From NCBI GenBank assembly GCA_028455995.1, contig JABELC010000009.1, positions 1,488,001 through 1,552,000 of the forward strand: 64,000 bases of DNA. Direction: 5' to 3'. Below are positions 11,119 through 24,765 of this stretch, one piece after another. The notes under the pieces are model-generated. The model was not told the origin of the DNA, did no database searches, and was given only the letters and a program-made list of their open reading frames with translations. Numbering within the stretch: the first letter of the stretch is position 1; every line of letters begins with the position of its first letter. Source of the stretch: Scleromitrula shiraiana (taxonomy: Eukaryota; Ascomycota; Leotiomycetes; Helotiales; Sclerotiniaceae). Position numbers and translations under genes: made by a program.

Positions 11119-12949
11119 GGCTTGGAAAACCTCTGTATATTCCAGCTGTTTATCTTTTCTGAGAAATAAATTAAATATCGCTCGTAATATTATTAATAAG
11201 GCTAGTGGAGTGGGGTGTTTGTAATCTTACAACATGCGCAGATTTTCCCGCTAAGGCTATTATCTCACGCCGAAATGGCTGCAGGATTTAAGGTACTTTG
11301 TCTACCATCTCTTCCAGAGATTTTCCGCGAGTCCTCTTGGATGCGCAAAATTATATCGTCCCTATCATTTTTACCCGATTTAGGTCAGAGAAATCGAAAA
11401 GTTTCCATAGTGTTTCATGGCCCCGCGCAAAGCCAAAGCATGTGCCGAATGCGAGCCTATTTACTGATACGGATGATAGTGAATTTGTACCTCTGACGAA
11501 TCTAGGTGGCGCATGTAAAAATGAAACTAAAGCAGCAGATTTCGTGACCAGCGAGCAGATTGAAGTTGTACCCTCGGTGAATGGAAAAAGAGATGTGGGA
11601 TCGAATGGGATTGTTTAGCTTAGCTGATACATACCACTTGGAAAGGCTGACCATGTGTTCGCACTTGATCATCGGTGCTCATTATTGCTCTGTAGAATGC
11701 TCCAGAGGAATTTCCTTATATGCGATATTACGGTATCATGGGATGGAGGTGATCATTCGTGTCATTATGCACAGGATCAATAGCAACTATTGCCTATCGT
11801 TAGTCTGAATCATTAATTCAATGAAACGCATGCACGAATCCTGCTATACACATACTACCCTCGTACTTGCACCGACTGCACCTTCAGAAAATACATGCTA
11901 TTTATCTCATTACTGTCAGCCTTCACAGATTGTAGAAATGCCCCTTTCAACAAGTCGAAACCTATCGCATATTGAAATGATATACGAAGTTTGAAAGGCT
12001 ATTGTTTAATTGCGTTTGAACATTGAAGTGTGATTGTTTAATTCAAATTTGAATATTGAAGTATAATTGTCCAATTCGAATCAGAATTGGAGCATGATCG
12101 TTCAATCTAAATTCAGATATTAGCATTATTCGATTATTTCGTCTGAGAAGACCCTAGTCTACCCCAACTAACCGATGGCAAATTGCCGTTCTTATTAATA
12201 ATCGTCGCTTAACCCTATAAGCGAAGCGATTCTTACAACTTAATCCCCCTTTATCAATAATATTATTAATGGCAGATTAATGATGATTAAACAATTCTAT
12301 CTCAACCTCAAAAATAGCCTCGAAATAATTTTAAATATTCATCCAACTTGAAATCCAATTTCAAGATTCTTCAGCTAAACCGCATATATAAATATTTTAA
12401 TAACTTGAAGTTTTTTAATATATTAACTATCTTTAGCTACTAGTAGTACTAGTATCTAACTAGTAATGAGTTTCCCTAACTTTTTTTATTTAAAAAATTC
12501 ACTAATAGTTGGCTTTCAGAATCTTTTCGAATACTCGAAGAGTAAAAGACGATGAGTAATCAGGTTAGCAAATAGCCCGCATCTACACGAATGCACGCCA
12601 GAACATAAAAGACGCCTACCCGTCCGGGATATGACCCCAATATTTATCGATAACGCGGCGCGAAAATGCGGCGCAGTAATTCAACCACCCTAGCTCTGAG
12701 AAATTATTTTTATTCAGGCCTTTTGGCACGTAGCTAGAACCTGATTCTACTTCATAAACGCAAACACTCACTCTGAAGCGAGAAACTATTCTACTAACAA
12801 CTAACGAAGTCTGCCAAATGGCTATCTCAACCTTCGTAGGCGATATCATTGGTTATATAATATATGTTTTGATCACCAAGGGGTAGTACTACCTTTCACT
12901 GGAGCTGCTGGGCACTAATTAGACCATTAGTGCATTTTAGTTTATGGCT
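11119..12949. other. Intergenic between two divergent dead genes
   Basis: Holds the former upstream region of the MFS relic. It also has a diverged 32-33-bp tandem repeat at about 12001-12130 and an AT-rich tract at 12290-12520 with three ACTAGT sites at 12436-12462. A short frame at 11298-11618 has no recognised domain. A possible Cys-x2-Cys start (MAPRKAKACAEC, 11419 on) stops at once and is not called. Confidence 0.5.
12001..12130. repeat. Diverged ~32-33-bp tandem repeat, about four copies
   Basis: Four successive units begin TTGTTTAATT, TTGTTTAATT, TTGTCCAATT and TCGTTCAATC. Each is followed by an A/T-rich stretch and ATTGAAGTRTRA-like ends, with a period near 33 bp and increasing divergence to the right. 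Confidence 0.6.
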
Positions 12950-14653
12950 ATCGTATTTTCGTTTACCCGCTCCATTTCTATCCAGGGCCATTTGTTGCGG
13001 AATTCACGGATTGGTATGGTGGATACCATGCGTTCTTCCGCAGATTACACTTAGTAACTGACCGAGACCATCCGTTCTACGGTGGGTGGTATGAGCCCAT
13101 GTTGGCTGTTCAACGCTAATTATCGAAATTATAGGCCCAGTAATTTGACAAGGACCGAACAAACTGGTATTTAACACTGTCACAGCCCTGCATGGTAATA
13201 CCACCTTTGAGTTCTTTATTTTCAGGTCTAATGATATTAGAAATCTATCAAAGCGAGCGTCTCTTCAAATCGCGGGCGTATTTGGTCACTCAAGCAGCCC
13301 CGACAGTCTTCAACTTGTTCAATGTCCTGGACAAACGCTTGCATGGCGTCAGGCGCCGAACAATCAGACAGGGCATTAACGATCAAGCCATGCGAACGTT
13401 CGAACCTTATATGATGTCGCACCTCAATATATTCTTGTGCCATTTACCTGAGTCTTCTAGTAAGCCCAACAAAGTTGTGAACTTGAGCACACAACGCAAA
13501 TACCTTGGCATGAACGTTGTAGGGGAGCTTGGCTTTGGCGCCAATCTTGCCTTGCAAACATCATCCAAAAATTGATTCATGATCAAAGGACTGAGAACCT
13601 CGAGCTTTCGGTCAAATACTTATATGCAGTTTCCTCTATTGAAGAAAGTCGGCCTGGAGCTCCTTATATATCCTTTTATCTTGACCCAATAAATGAAGTA
13701 CTATAATACATTGAGAGATCTCATCCTAGTACGGTGCTCCAAAGATAAACATGCTAGAAACGACCCCTATTCCTTTGTGGTCGATATCAAAGATCCAGAG
13801 ACCGTGGAGGGGATGCGCCTTCGAGATATATGGAGTGATGCGGCGTTTTTCATGCCTGCAGGTACGTTATCCTGGGCGTTTAACCATAGCCAAGGACCAC
13901 TAGTAACAAAAACTCAGCTAACTATATATGTGTATATGAATAGTGGCCGACATAACGTCTACTGCAATGTCTGCTGCTTTCTTCTACCTTTCAAGATACC
14001 CCGCCTGCTACCAAAAACTGGCTGGGCAGATACGAAACACGTTCACAACCGGTGACGAGATACGCAGCGGACCCAAACTCAACGATTGCTTATAACTGCG
14101 CGCCTGTATCGATGAGACTCTACGCCTTTCGCCGCCGATATCCACAACTCTGTGGCGCGAGTTGCCTACTACGGACAAAGAACCATTCATTGTAGATGGA
14201 CATGTGATACCTCCAGGAACGCAACTTGAAGTCAACATCTACGGTATTCACCACAACCCTGCATAATTTCCTGACCCCTTCGTCTTCAAGCCTGAGTGCT
14301 GTTTGGATTACCATTCTTCGTCTCCTAACCAGAAACAGCAGGCATCCAGGAAAGTACTTGGTGCATTTACCCCCTTCTCTCTCGACTCGCGCGGATGTGC
14401 GGGTAAAGCAATGGCATATATAGAACTAAGTCTTGCGATTGCTAAGACGTTGTCGTATTTGGATTTTGAGAGACCAAAGGGAGAATTGGATATGGTTGGG
14501 GTGGGGAGAGAAGGAACCGGATTGGGGAGAGAAAGCAAGCTGGAATTTCAATTGAAAGATCAATTTACCACTGTGCATGAGGGTCCTAACTTGTTGTTTC
14601 GGCCGAGAAATGAGGATTGGACAGAATTGGGAAGAGAGAAGGCTGATGATTGA
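12950..14653 (+). pseudogene. Cytochrome P450 pseudogene (fungal monooxygenase)
   Basis: Fragments in P450 order are readable along the plus strand. YPGPFVAEFTDWYGGYHAFF (about 12979) is the usual proline-rich N-terminus, followed by QGPNKLVFNTVTALH. A long exon includes KRLHGVRRRTIRQGINDQAM and YLGMNVVGELGFGANLAL. The I-helix side is NDPYSFVVDIKDPETVEGM. The K-helix has IDETLRLSPP (ExxR). Then comes the heme loop FSLDSRGCAGKAMAY at about 14373. Lesions: TGA 13146-13148 where Arg fits, TAA 14093-14095 and TAA 14264-14266, and Asp instead of Gly in the F-x-x-G-x-R-x-C-x-G heme motif. Introns blur other joins. It is not a copy of the live P450 at 26-28 kb; the sequences resemble different families. 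Confidence 0.82.
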
Positions 14654-16013
14654 GTGGGTTGTTTCAGGTGGATATTTCAGTTTTCCTTTGGAGGGGTTGC
14701 CTTTTTCTTTATTTTTTCTCAGTTCACATGTGATCTCAGTAGAACCCGTTTCAAATCTAGGAGTCACATCTTGGGTAGAAACATATGTATCCTTTGCTAG
14801 ACCTAGTTTTTCCATGGCCCTGGCGTAATAAGGCTCATTTACCCGTGGGGTAAGTACCAATCCATGTCCTTCCTTCCTTCATCCTACCTACCAAGGTGTC
14901 TTCCTCTTATAACACTCATCTTCAAATCGCTAGAAATCCTCTTCTGCTGATGCCGTTGCTGGTGCCAGGGCTTGAGCTGTTAATTCTTGTGCTGCTGATG
15001 CTTATCTCGGTGTTGTATATTTGAATGCTGACATTGAGTTCTTTACCGTAGTATGAGGCTATTGGACAGATGTATTGTGGGGCACAAGCTTCAGCGGTGT
15101 GCTCCGAGGGGTGAGGGTGAAGATTCCTGGTTGACCGGAGATTCTTCAATCTCAGGGTCGATGGACGATTCCTATCCAATTCTCTATTATAACTTTCCTG
15201 CAACTGTTCGACCTGATATCTCACACGTCCCCCCCCCCCCTCCCCCCCCTCATCCTCCCCATCCTTCCCGTTGTTAAATTCCGGATTTTACAACTGATCC
15301 GTATCTCGTCTCTGCTTTCCCATACCACCACACATACCGAATGGATCCGACAAAGGGGTAGGTGAAGTAGGCGCATTCGATTCGGGCGCTGCTCATTCAT
15401 AATTTCATCTAATTCCCTATTGTATCTCTCCTGCAACGGTTCAACCTGATATAGCACCCTATACTTTCGGCCCTTACTCCGCCGGGCAAAATCCATTTGC
15501 AAGGTGGCTACGTCCCTTGCCCCGTTTGTTGGGATTCTCAATATCATCATCAACATTATACTGTACGAAGTATTAGAGGCGGTATTATACATTAGTTGGA
15601 TTTTATCTCCTGAGCGGTTTGTTTCTATCTAATTAGACTTGACTTTGAGTTTACTATGTATCGCTATAGGATAATGAAATCTGGTTAATTAGGGTGTGGA
15701 TGTTGTTGTAGGCATTGGATCATTCATTATCTTGAATACACTTTTGATTACTTAAGAAAGATATAGGAGTTATCACAGGTGTTAATAATACAAAGTATGT
15801 AGATAATTCGTCCAATCCCAAATCAAAGTCGAAAAAGATTATTTTATGATATTCTTGTACAAATTGGAATTGTTGAGGTGATGATTCGGATATAGATAAC
15901 ACTCAACTTAATTATTTTTACGTTCTTCGTATATCCACACACTCGTTCCTATCTCTTATTCCCCCCTCTCGCCAAATCTAATGTATGATATAATGTGATG
16001 TTATAGCTTCGGT
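14654..16013. other. Intergenic, with a diverged local duplication and a C-rich tract
   Basis: The stretch TCTCTATTATAACTTTCCTG (15182 on) and its continuation through CAACTGTTCGACCTGATAT recur about 230 bp to the right at 15411-15457 with several changes, so part of this spacer was duplicated. A run of C with two breaks lies at 15229-15250. Frames on the minus strand merely translate the duplicated block. No gene is supported. Confidence 0.5.
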
Positions 16014-19000
16014 TCAAGGAGCTTTCATAAGCAAATATTTTTTATTTCCCACATCCACATCCCCATCAGCAGAAACATCCTCACCCGCTGACGTTCTCAA
16101 CTCGAATTTCTCGCCCAATTTCACCGCAACCTGCGCCCCCAAATCCCGAATCGTCCCCGCTCCCAATATCTCAATCACACTAACATTAACCCCCAACTGT
16201 TGCCGAAACCAATTTCTTAACTCAATAGCAACTAGAGAATCGACACCTAATTTGTCCAGGTTTAAATCAAGTACTAGTTCTTCCAGGGGCCGTAACATGA
16301 ATTCGAAGAGAGTGCTGCCAATTTCGGTGGCTAGATATGTGACACTGGATGGTAGGGAGAGAATGGAAGGGTTGCTAGAGATGCTAGTGAGGAATTGTTT
16401 GATTTTTGTGTTGCTGGAGTTGCTACTACTATTGTTGTTTGAGCGTGTGTTGTTGTTCGAAGATGTTAATTCCATATTTCGATAGCTGGCCATTCGACGA
16501 TCTCGCTTCCAGGATGTGCGGTTATTAGGCGCGGAGAGCGGAAGTGTTGATCGTAGACCAATTGCCAATTGACCTTGCGCAGCGAAAAAATTCGTGCTCC
16601 TCTCTTCATTTCCTTCTGCTTCTTCGTTTTCTCTCTTCTGTTTCTGTTTTCGCAATGCCGATACTGCAGGTAAGGCTTTCTCAGCTTGCATCAAAAGCTG
16701 CAGCGAGTCCAATAGATCCTGCTCGTGCAAAACGTGCGTCGCCGTACTCCTAAAATGTTCCAGCACAAATGGATTCCCGCTCACGTATCCAATATCCTCC
16801 ATAACGCCGATATCAAGCACAGAGGCTGGGAGTCCGAGCCCGTGTCGGTATTGCACAAAGGCGTCTAGGAAACTGTTTGCGGACGCATAATTGGCTTGTC
16901 CGTGTTGGCCTCGAAGTCCGGACCATGAACTGAATAGGATGAGGAAGTCTATGGGCATGCTTTGCTGTTGCAGCGCGGCGTGTAGGTTGTATGTTCCGAG
17001 GACTTTGGGGGATATGGGCGTGAGCCAGTCGGAATGTGTCATTTCTGAGAAGGCTCGGTCCTAAGGATGATGTCAATTCTATTTCTAATTTAAAATTGGA
17101 TGGGATGGAGAAAAGAGGAAGTTGCATGTGGGAATTAGAATGGGGATGTACCTTGAGCACCATCGATATCTGCATAGCACCCGCAATAGGCAGACTCGCT
17201 TCTTTCACCACACGCTCCACATCATTGAGCGCCACTACACTCCCCGCAAAAAACTGAGCCTTGCAACCCAAAGCCTCTAACTCCCTACAGAAAGGATCCT
17301 CGGCTGTGATACTCCCCGCAGACCTCGAGAGAAAAATAAGATTCCGCGCTCCATGTTCAGCCATCCAAATTGCTACTGATCTTCCGAGACCTCCAAGTCC
17401 CCCAACTAGTAAGTAGGATGTATCAGATCGTAATTGCAGCACTGGTAAAGTTGGAGATATCTCTAGATCTGTGGGTGAAATTGGCATCGTGACAACTATT
17501 TTGCCAATGTGTGTTCCTTTTTGCATGTAGCGGAAAGCGTCTTCGACATGAGTTGCGGAGAATACTTTAATAGGATGAATGGGCGTGATTTTTTTGGATT
17601 CGTAATATTCCATGCAACGTTTTAACAACCTAGAGTAGTGAGATCATGAAAGGTTAATATCCATCTTATTTGATCCTCCACATATCGATTCTCAAAAACC
17701 TAGAGTAAAAGAAAACAGGATGAAAAATTCTCACTTGGAAGTTATATCTGGCCTCTCGGCACAGATCTGCGCAAAATCCACACCAATATAAGAGCGGTTT
17801 TGCTCGAATGGTCCAAGAGCAAGATTTCCCCTTCCAATTAGATCTCGCTTGCCGATTTCAACCATAGTCCCGAATTCGGCTACGCATTTCCATGAAGCAT
17901 GCAGGAGCTCTCCCGATAATGAGTTGAGAACTACATCGACGCCAACGCCGTTTGTTTCGCGCTTCACATCGGAGAGAAAGGATATGTTACGCGAGTTGAA
18001 GATGTGGTGGCGTGGAATACCGAAGGTTGACATGAGATATTGGACTTTTTCTTCGTTGCCGACTGTTACTAGTATCTGTTTTTTTATTAGTTTAAGTCAT
18101 TTTACTGGTGCTGCTGGTACTGGGATAGCGTAGGGGGAGTAAGGGATGGTTTTACCTTGGCTCCGACCATGCGACATATCTGAATAGCTGCAATACCAAC
18201 ACCTCCACATGCTGAATGAATAAGTACAGTCTAAATGATGTCAGTAACGGAAGGCTGGTCGAAAGAGAAGAGGGTGAGATAAGACTAAATACCTGATGCT
18301 TCTGCAATCTTGCCATATCTAGCAAAGAGTGTATCACAGTGCCATAAACACAAGGCATAGAAGCAGCATCCTCAAAACTAAGATCATCAGCCATCTTCAC
18401 ACATAGTTTAGAAGTGGTAACAAGTCGAGTTGAGAATGATCCACTGGCAAACACAATGACACGATCTCCTGGCTTTAGGGGGGACTCGGGTCCGGCTTTA
18501 CGAATTATGCCAGATCCTTCACATCCAAGACCATCTCCTTCGACTTTCTGTCCTTCGACTATACCCATGGATATCAGAACATCCTATTGGAGTCACAAAG
18601 TCAGAATATGGGGATTGGATGATTCATAGTAGATGGTGAGTCAAAAACACGTACCTTAAAATTCAATCCCACAGCGCGCATCTCGACCTCAACATGATCC
18701 CCCTGAATCTCCGCTGTTTCATATTGCACAAACCCTAAAGTTTGCAAGAAGCCTCTCTTTTTAATATCTAACTTCCGTGGCATACTCTCTTGCATTGGTG
18801 CTGTCAAAGAATCTTTAACCGAAATAAAGGAGAATCGACTGTTATGCACCACTCCATCTTTGACTGCCCATTCAAAATCAGGATCCAATTCGTTTTCTGC
18901 CTGATCCTCAATTTGTGATTCAAATTTCGAGAATACCTCTAACAAAATATCCCAGGACGACTTCTCGAATTTATCAAGTTCCAGTGTTGCCCATTTTATC

Positions 19001-22000
19001 TCGGTTTCGATGCGTATTGTTCGTGCGAGACCTAGGGTCATGGCATACCGCGGATCGGAACAATTGATTTGACAAGCTTGTGTTACCCACAACATACCAC
19101 AAGAACCAAGATCATTGATGAATTTCTTCATCGAAGTGAATCCTTCCTTGTTCAGATCATGCACGAATGGGCCGTTCAAGTCAAGAAGAGAAACCACATT
19201 CTGATTTGGCGGAGGGGTTTCCGAAATTTTGCAAATTTCAACGGTATATCCATGATCGAGGAACACGGCTTTGATTTCTTCAATTTGTGGGCCATTTTCA
19301 CTTATTGAATCTATGAGGAATGTGATGCGCTTTTCCTCATGAGTTGCTGTATGTGTTGAGTATGTTGCCATGATATTGGCGTTGAACTGCCCATCATATC
19401 CAATGCTTTTGACGTCTTGGAAACCAGCTTGGGTAAGTTCATGCTCCCAGGCTGATGGTGATATGTAAGGTTCTGAGATGCGACCTTCGTCTCTTCCGAG
19501 CCACCAACCCGGGAAAACCCCCTATAGATTGTGTTAGTCTCTATTGGTTGCTGAAGAAGAGATTAGGGGAAGTAAAAAAATGTGAAAGTAAAACGTAAAT
19601 TGGGAGAGGATCATGCTTTCTTACCATGACATAGTTAATCCATTTGGTTTCTGTGAATTGTCAGCAACTACAAAGAGCTTTGGGACATATGTAGATCTAT
19701 CTATAAGACACAGGTAACACTTACGAGGGCAAAGTTCCTGTAAAAAGAAGTGTCCATTTGGACTCAACAATTTACGCACGTTCTGTAGTGTCTCCTGAAG
19801 TTTGGCCGTTGCATGGATTACCTATGACAAAAATCAGCAGCAAATACCAAAAGATCCTAATGTTACTCACATTCGAAGCAATAATTAAATCATACGAATG
19901 TTCTTCAAATCCTTGCTTAAGTGGATCAAGCGATATGTCCAATACCGCGTATTCCATAGCTTGAGCATCTTTGAATCTTTCCTTTGCCGCAACAAAGAAA
20001 CCCGAAGATATATCTGTAAAAGTGTATGAGAAGTACATCCTCTCTCCACTCTCCGAGACAAAGTATTCCAAACACTTGGCTGTTGTACCACCAGTTCCCG
20101 CGCCAATTTCCTGCAAGATCAGAGAGTCAATGATTGCCTATTTTGAAAGTACTCCAAAGGGAAAAGGGGGTTTAATTCAAAAAAGAGAAATAAGAAGAAC
20201 ATAACAGATGGATTATGCTTACAAGAACTTTCAGATTCGGCTTTGAATGCGCTAATGTAACAAATAAGTCTTTGTAATCCCATAACTGCCCAAAATCATA
20301 GACTTGAGGTAGAATATCGTGTAGTACGTTGAGGGGGTCGATGGAGCCATCGTATATACCAGATATGTTCTTGAAAATTCGATATACAGACATAGCTATA
20401 GAAGCTCCTTCAGTCTGCAAGGCTTCTTCGTACAGACTATGCACGAGCTTCAGCCTAGAGCTTGAATCTAGCTGTGCTAGAGCAATGATATCCTGAACAT
20501 TTTCATATGCTCCTGAAATTGCCCTATCCTTCTGGGCATCAACCCATTCAAGAAAATATCCCATGTGATCAAGACCGGGTTTTTGCAATGCAAGTAGATT
20601 GCTGGTCTCAATCATGCAAAGAATTGCAAGCCTCTCAACAATCAAATGAGGTTTTGTGAGATCTTTAGTGGCATGCACTAGAGTCTTAAGATCCACAAAA
20701 TCCAGGTCCGGTCGCCAAATGAGCTCAACTCCTGCGTGTGGATTGTCACCTCTATCGTCCTCGTTATCATCTCCTACAGCAGCAAGCTTCAAACCCTTCA
20801 GGTCAAAAACAACTTTATCATCTTCTGTGACTCCTATAGCATTACCCTCGAAGGACCCTCGAGGAGTCGGAACAGCGTCGGCTCTGACTCGGAGATCGGA
20901 TGTGGGATGGCATATGTATAACTCCTCAATGTACCTTGGGATAGACAGCCTGTCAAATAGTCGTGGAGCTCCTCTAAAAGCAGCAACGCTAAATAGTTGA
21001 AAGGTAAGATCAATCGTGCAAGGATGTAGCTCATATTTTGATTCGGTGGGTTCAAAAAAATCAGATACGTGCCCGACTGCTACTGTAGACACCGGAGTTG
21101 AAGTAATGGCATGCAAACCCTTGAAACGTTTGCCATAGTTCAATCCAAAGCTTTTCATAGTCTTGTACCATCTATTTGAAGACACCTCTCGAGGTAAAGG
21201 GTCAATGACAGCAGATTGTTTAATAATTTCACCACCTCCTCTCGCCTGACCAGTGCAGTGTTTGATCCATGTGGATCCATTATATGAAGAGATAGAAAAA
21301 TCATACCAAGAGGAATCTAAACTATCAGTGAGTCGAGAATGTCGGAAATTTGTGATCGTTTCAGTAACTTTGGACTCTTGAAGCACCAGAGCTTGATTGA
21401 AACTGACGTGTCTGACACTGTAGTCGTTACAACCCGTAAGTTGTCTGATAGCTTCACCCGCCATTGAGATATAACCAGCCCCGGGGAATACAATATCCTG
21501 TCCAATAACATGATCACGTATCCATGGCACCTCGTCTAAGCGGAGCAGATTCCTCCAGCTTGGTTCGAAAATGTTGCTCTCTACAACCGGCGAGCCTAGC
21601 ACATCATGGTGAGCGAATTTACGCAATCGCCACTCTCGAGATAATCGTGATTCAGACCAATACTTGTTATCATAATTCCACGGGTAGACTGGAAGATCAG
21701 TTAAGACCCTGCGACCTGATGTTAAGGACTGAAAGTCAACATGTATAGAGTTCATGAAGAGTTGTCCGGCACAATCTAAAAGAGTTTTAGTTGAGCTCTG
21801 ATCCCTTACCATAGTAGACACGTAAGGATAATTGAGTCCAACATCTTTGAGTATTTGCCTCAGAGGACCAGCTAGAGCGGAATGTGGTCCAGCTTCCAGA
21901 AGAAGAATCCTTTCAGTCGAACTCTTGATAAGCGTTCTTACGGCAGAATCAAACAAGACAGGAGAAACAAGATTCTGACACCAATATTCAGGGCCGAGGT

Positions 22001-24765
22001 GTTCGGCGTCGGTGATTAATTTACCAGAGACTGAAGAGCAGAATGGTATCTCCAAACTCTTACATCGTGGCTGAATATGCGGCACTAAAAGTTGGAAATA
22101 TTCTTCTTTAACTTCGCGCATATGATCTAGACATTTGTAAGTAACTACTAAAGGTGCAAAATATAAGGGAACCTACGCGAATGATAAGCGATCTCAACTC
22201 GCAAGTGACGCACGAACACGTCAGGCCGATCTACTTTAAGTCTTTCGACCACGTCATCAACAGCATCTTTGTCTCCTGAGATTGTGACACTCTGAGGGCT
22301 GTTCTCGCAGGCTATCGAAACACCTTGTACAAGGAAAGGAATAACTTCGGTGCGTCCAAGACCAAGGGCGGCCATTGCTCCCTTCTGTGAACCAGCTTCA
22401 ACCAGCCGCTTAGTTACCTGGCCACGATAAAATGCTATTGTGATAGCTTCCTCGGCCGAAATAGCTCCACAAGCATAAGCAGCTGCAATTTCACCCGAGG
22501 AATGCCCTGTAACGGCAACTGGTGAGATTCCCCAAGTTTTCAACAGATTAACGATACCAATTTGCAGGGCGGTGCAACAAGGTTGAGAGAATTCGGCTGT
22601 CTGCATACGGCTTTTATTTTTGCCCATGGCAATTTCATCTGTCTAGTATCAGCATTGCTTTGCACACATGATGAATAATTAATTACCTTCTATAGTCCAC
22701 TGTGGTCTATCCGTTAAAGTTGAGAGTTGTTTATCCAGTTGTCTAATTGTTTGACGGAATATAGGGAAGTCATCAATCAGACTAGCTCCCATCTGAGGCC
22801 ATTGGGCACCCTGACCAGTAAACACAAGAGCAACTCGAGGCGCACTTGTTGTTTTCACTATTGGGGAAACAGTTAAACTTTCGCCAGGGGAGATAACACC
22901 AAAAGCACGATGTAATAAATTTTCCCTCCTTGAACCAAGCGTATAAGAGAGATCAGCTAAAGATTGAGGATTTTTCGTAAGATATCTCTCGTAGTTTTCA
23001 ATCATTCGTTTTAGAGATTCTGGATGATTGGCAGAGAATGTCAATAGTTGGGGTGTAACAGGTGCTGGGGCATCTCCAGTTTCTCTCAGGTGTGAAATCA
23101 TGGATGCCGCAGAATCAATAATTACCTGTGTTTGTTAGATTTTCAATCAATTCTGACGAGGAATAATATCATACATGAGCATTGGCACCTCCAATACCGA
23201 AAGAGTTAACACTTGCTCTTTCTGACCGGGATTTAGGCCACGGAATAGGTTCTACAGGGACTTGAAGCTTGGCTTCTTGAAATGGAACTAGGAATTTGTA
23301 AGCGGGAATTCTTCAAAACAACCAATGAACTCACTTTTTGGGTTCGGCTTATTAAACTTGATGTTTGGAGGAATGGTTCGATGTTCAAGGGCGAGGATTG
23401 TCTTGATGATGCTAGTTATTCCAGAAGCACCTTCTGAGTGTCCGAGATTTGGTTTGACCTAAAATATCAGCTTGTTGCTTTATAGAAATTTTTATTGCAA
23501 AGACCTACAGATCCAATATAGACGCCCTTGTCCCCAAAGACGCTTGCAATCACATTTGCCTCAAGCGGATCACCTATTGAAGTTCCTGTGCCATGACATT
23601 CAATGAATGCAGTTTGTGAGAAGTCTTTGATCCCCGCACTCTCGTAAGCACGACGAATTAAGGCAGCATGGCTATTCGGATTTGGCAAAGATAACCCAGC
23701 AGTTTTCCCATCAGAGTTTATAGATGTGGATCTAATTACTGCTCGTATTGGATCCCCATTCTTCAGGGCTTCGCTAAGAGGTTTAATGTGTATTGCTGAA
23801 ACAGCCTCGCCTCTTGCATACCCATCAGCATCAGCGTCGAAAGACTTGCAGCTTGCAGATGGCGATAATACACCTTGTTCCGTCATTGCAATTGTCATAC
23901 TTGGCGAAAGAATGAGATTGCTACCAGCAACTATGGCTTCGCTACACTCCCTTGATCGAACAGCTTGACATGCTTCGTGTAAAGCTGTCAGAGATGAAGA
24001 ACATGCTGTTCGGGTAGTAGTGCTAACAGATGGTTAAGTATTTTGTCAAATGTAGGGTGATCAGATATGGAAAACAACTTACCTTGGTCCTACCAGGTTG
24101 AATTCATACGAAATTCGATTTGCCGTCACGAAGTCTCCATAACCCGTGATACGATACATGCCGGCGTTTTGTCCTTCTTTGGCATGAAGTTCCAGCCAAT
24201 CTTCTCCAAAGTTGCCCACATAAACCCCGATATTTTTGCCACGATAATCTATTTGACCACCATTCTGCAGGCATTCATAGACAACTTCGAGTAGCTGCCT
24301 TTGCTGAGGATCCGTAACCTCTACCTCGTTCTTAGTCATTGAGAAGAATGATGTATCGAGATGCTGCAGGTCTAAGTCTTTCAAAAAGTACCCATATTCC
24401 ATACCAACATGACCCAATTTGTTCGGCCCATAAAATGCATCTACATTGTAACGATCGGCGGGGACTCGACATCTAGCATCCTTCTTGTTTACCAATAGAT
24501 CCCAGAATGATTCAGCGTCGTGAATCCCGCCTGGAAGTCGCATACCCATACCAATAACGGCTATTGGTTCAACACCTGCCATATTACTTTCTGGAGTATT
24601 ATGGGAATGGCCATTAGGAATATCGGTCGATTCTCCTCGATTAATTCCATTGAAATCATTGAAATCATGGACCTCGTCTACCCCATTGATCCGGTTGGCC
24701 GCATCCATCACCTGCGCTCCGTTTGTGCCATTGAGGCTATTAATATGAGCACTAATAGAGCCCAT
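16014..24765 (-). CDS. Highly reducing type I polyketide synthase (KS-AT-DH-cMT-ER-KR-ACP)
   Basis: Sixteen exons read from 24765 to 16014 (breaks at 24083/24022, 23509/23458, 23335/23287, 23175/23125, 22687/22638, 22177/22126, 20223/20110, 19871/19821, 19725/19650, 19625/19521, 18655/18583, 18293/18230, 18156/18075, 17735/17629, 17152/17060) give one open frame of 2566 residues. KS: from about residue 66, TACSSSL with Cys235, then ECHGTGT and [17 protein letters not shown], Ser671. [16 protein letters not shown], His984. C-methyltransferase: [12 protein letters not shown] near 1415 and [39 protein letters not shown] and [24 protein letters not shown], Ser2493. All catalytic residues looked for are present and there is no thioesterase. 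It should build a reduced, possibly methylated chain from malonyl-CoA; the product cannot be read from sequence. An Asn/Ser-rich linker separates KR and ACP. Confidence 0.95.

Noticed and set aside
11298..11618. Possible regulator relic (MAPRKAKACAEC start, Cys-x2-Cys)
   Set aside because: Stops after 16 codons, no further cysteines of a Zn2Cys6 cluster, and the alternative frame has no recognised domain.
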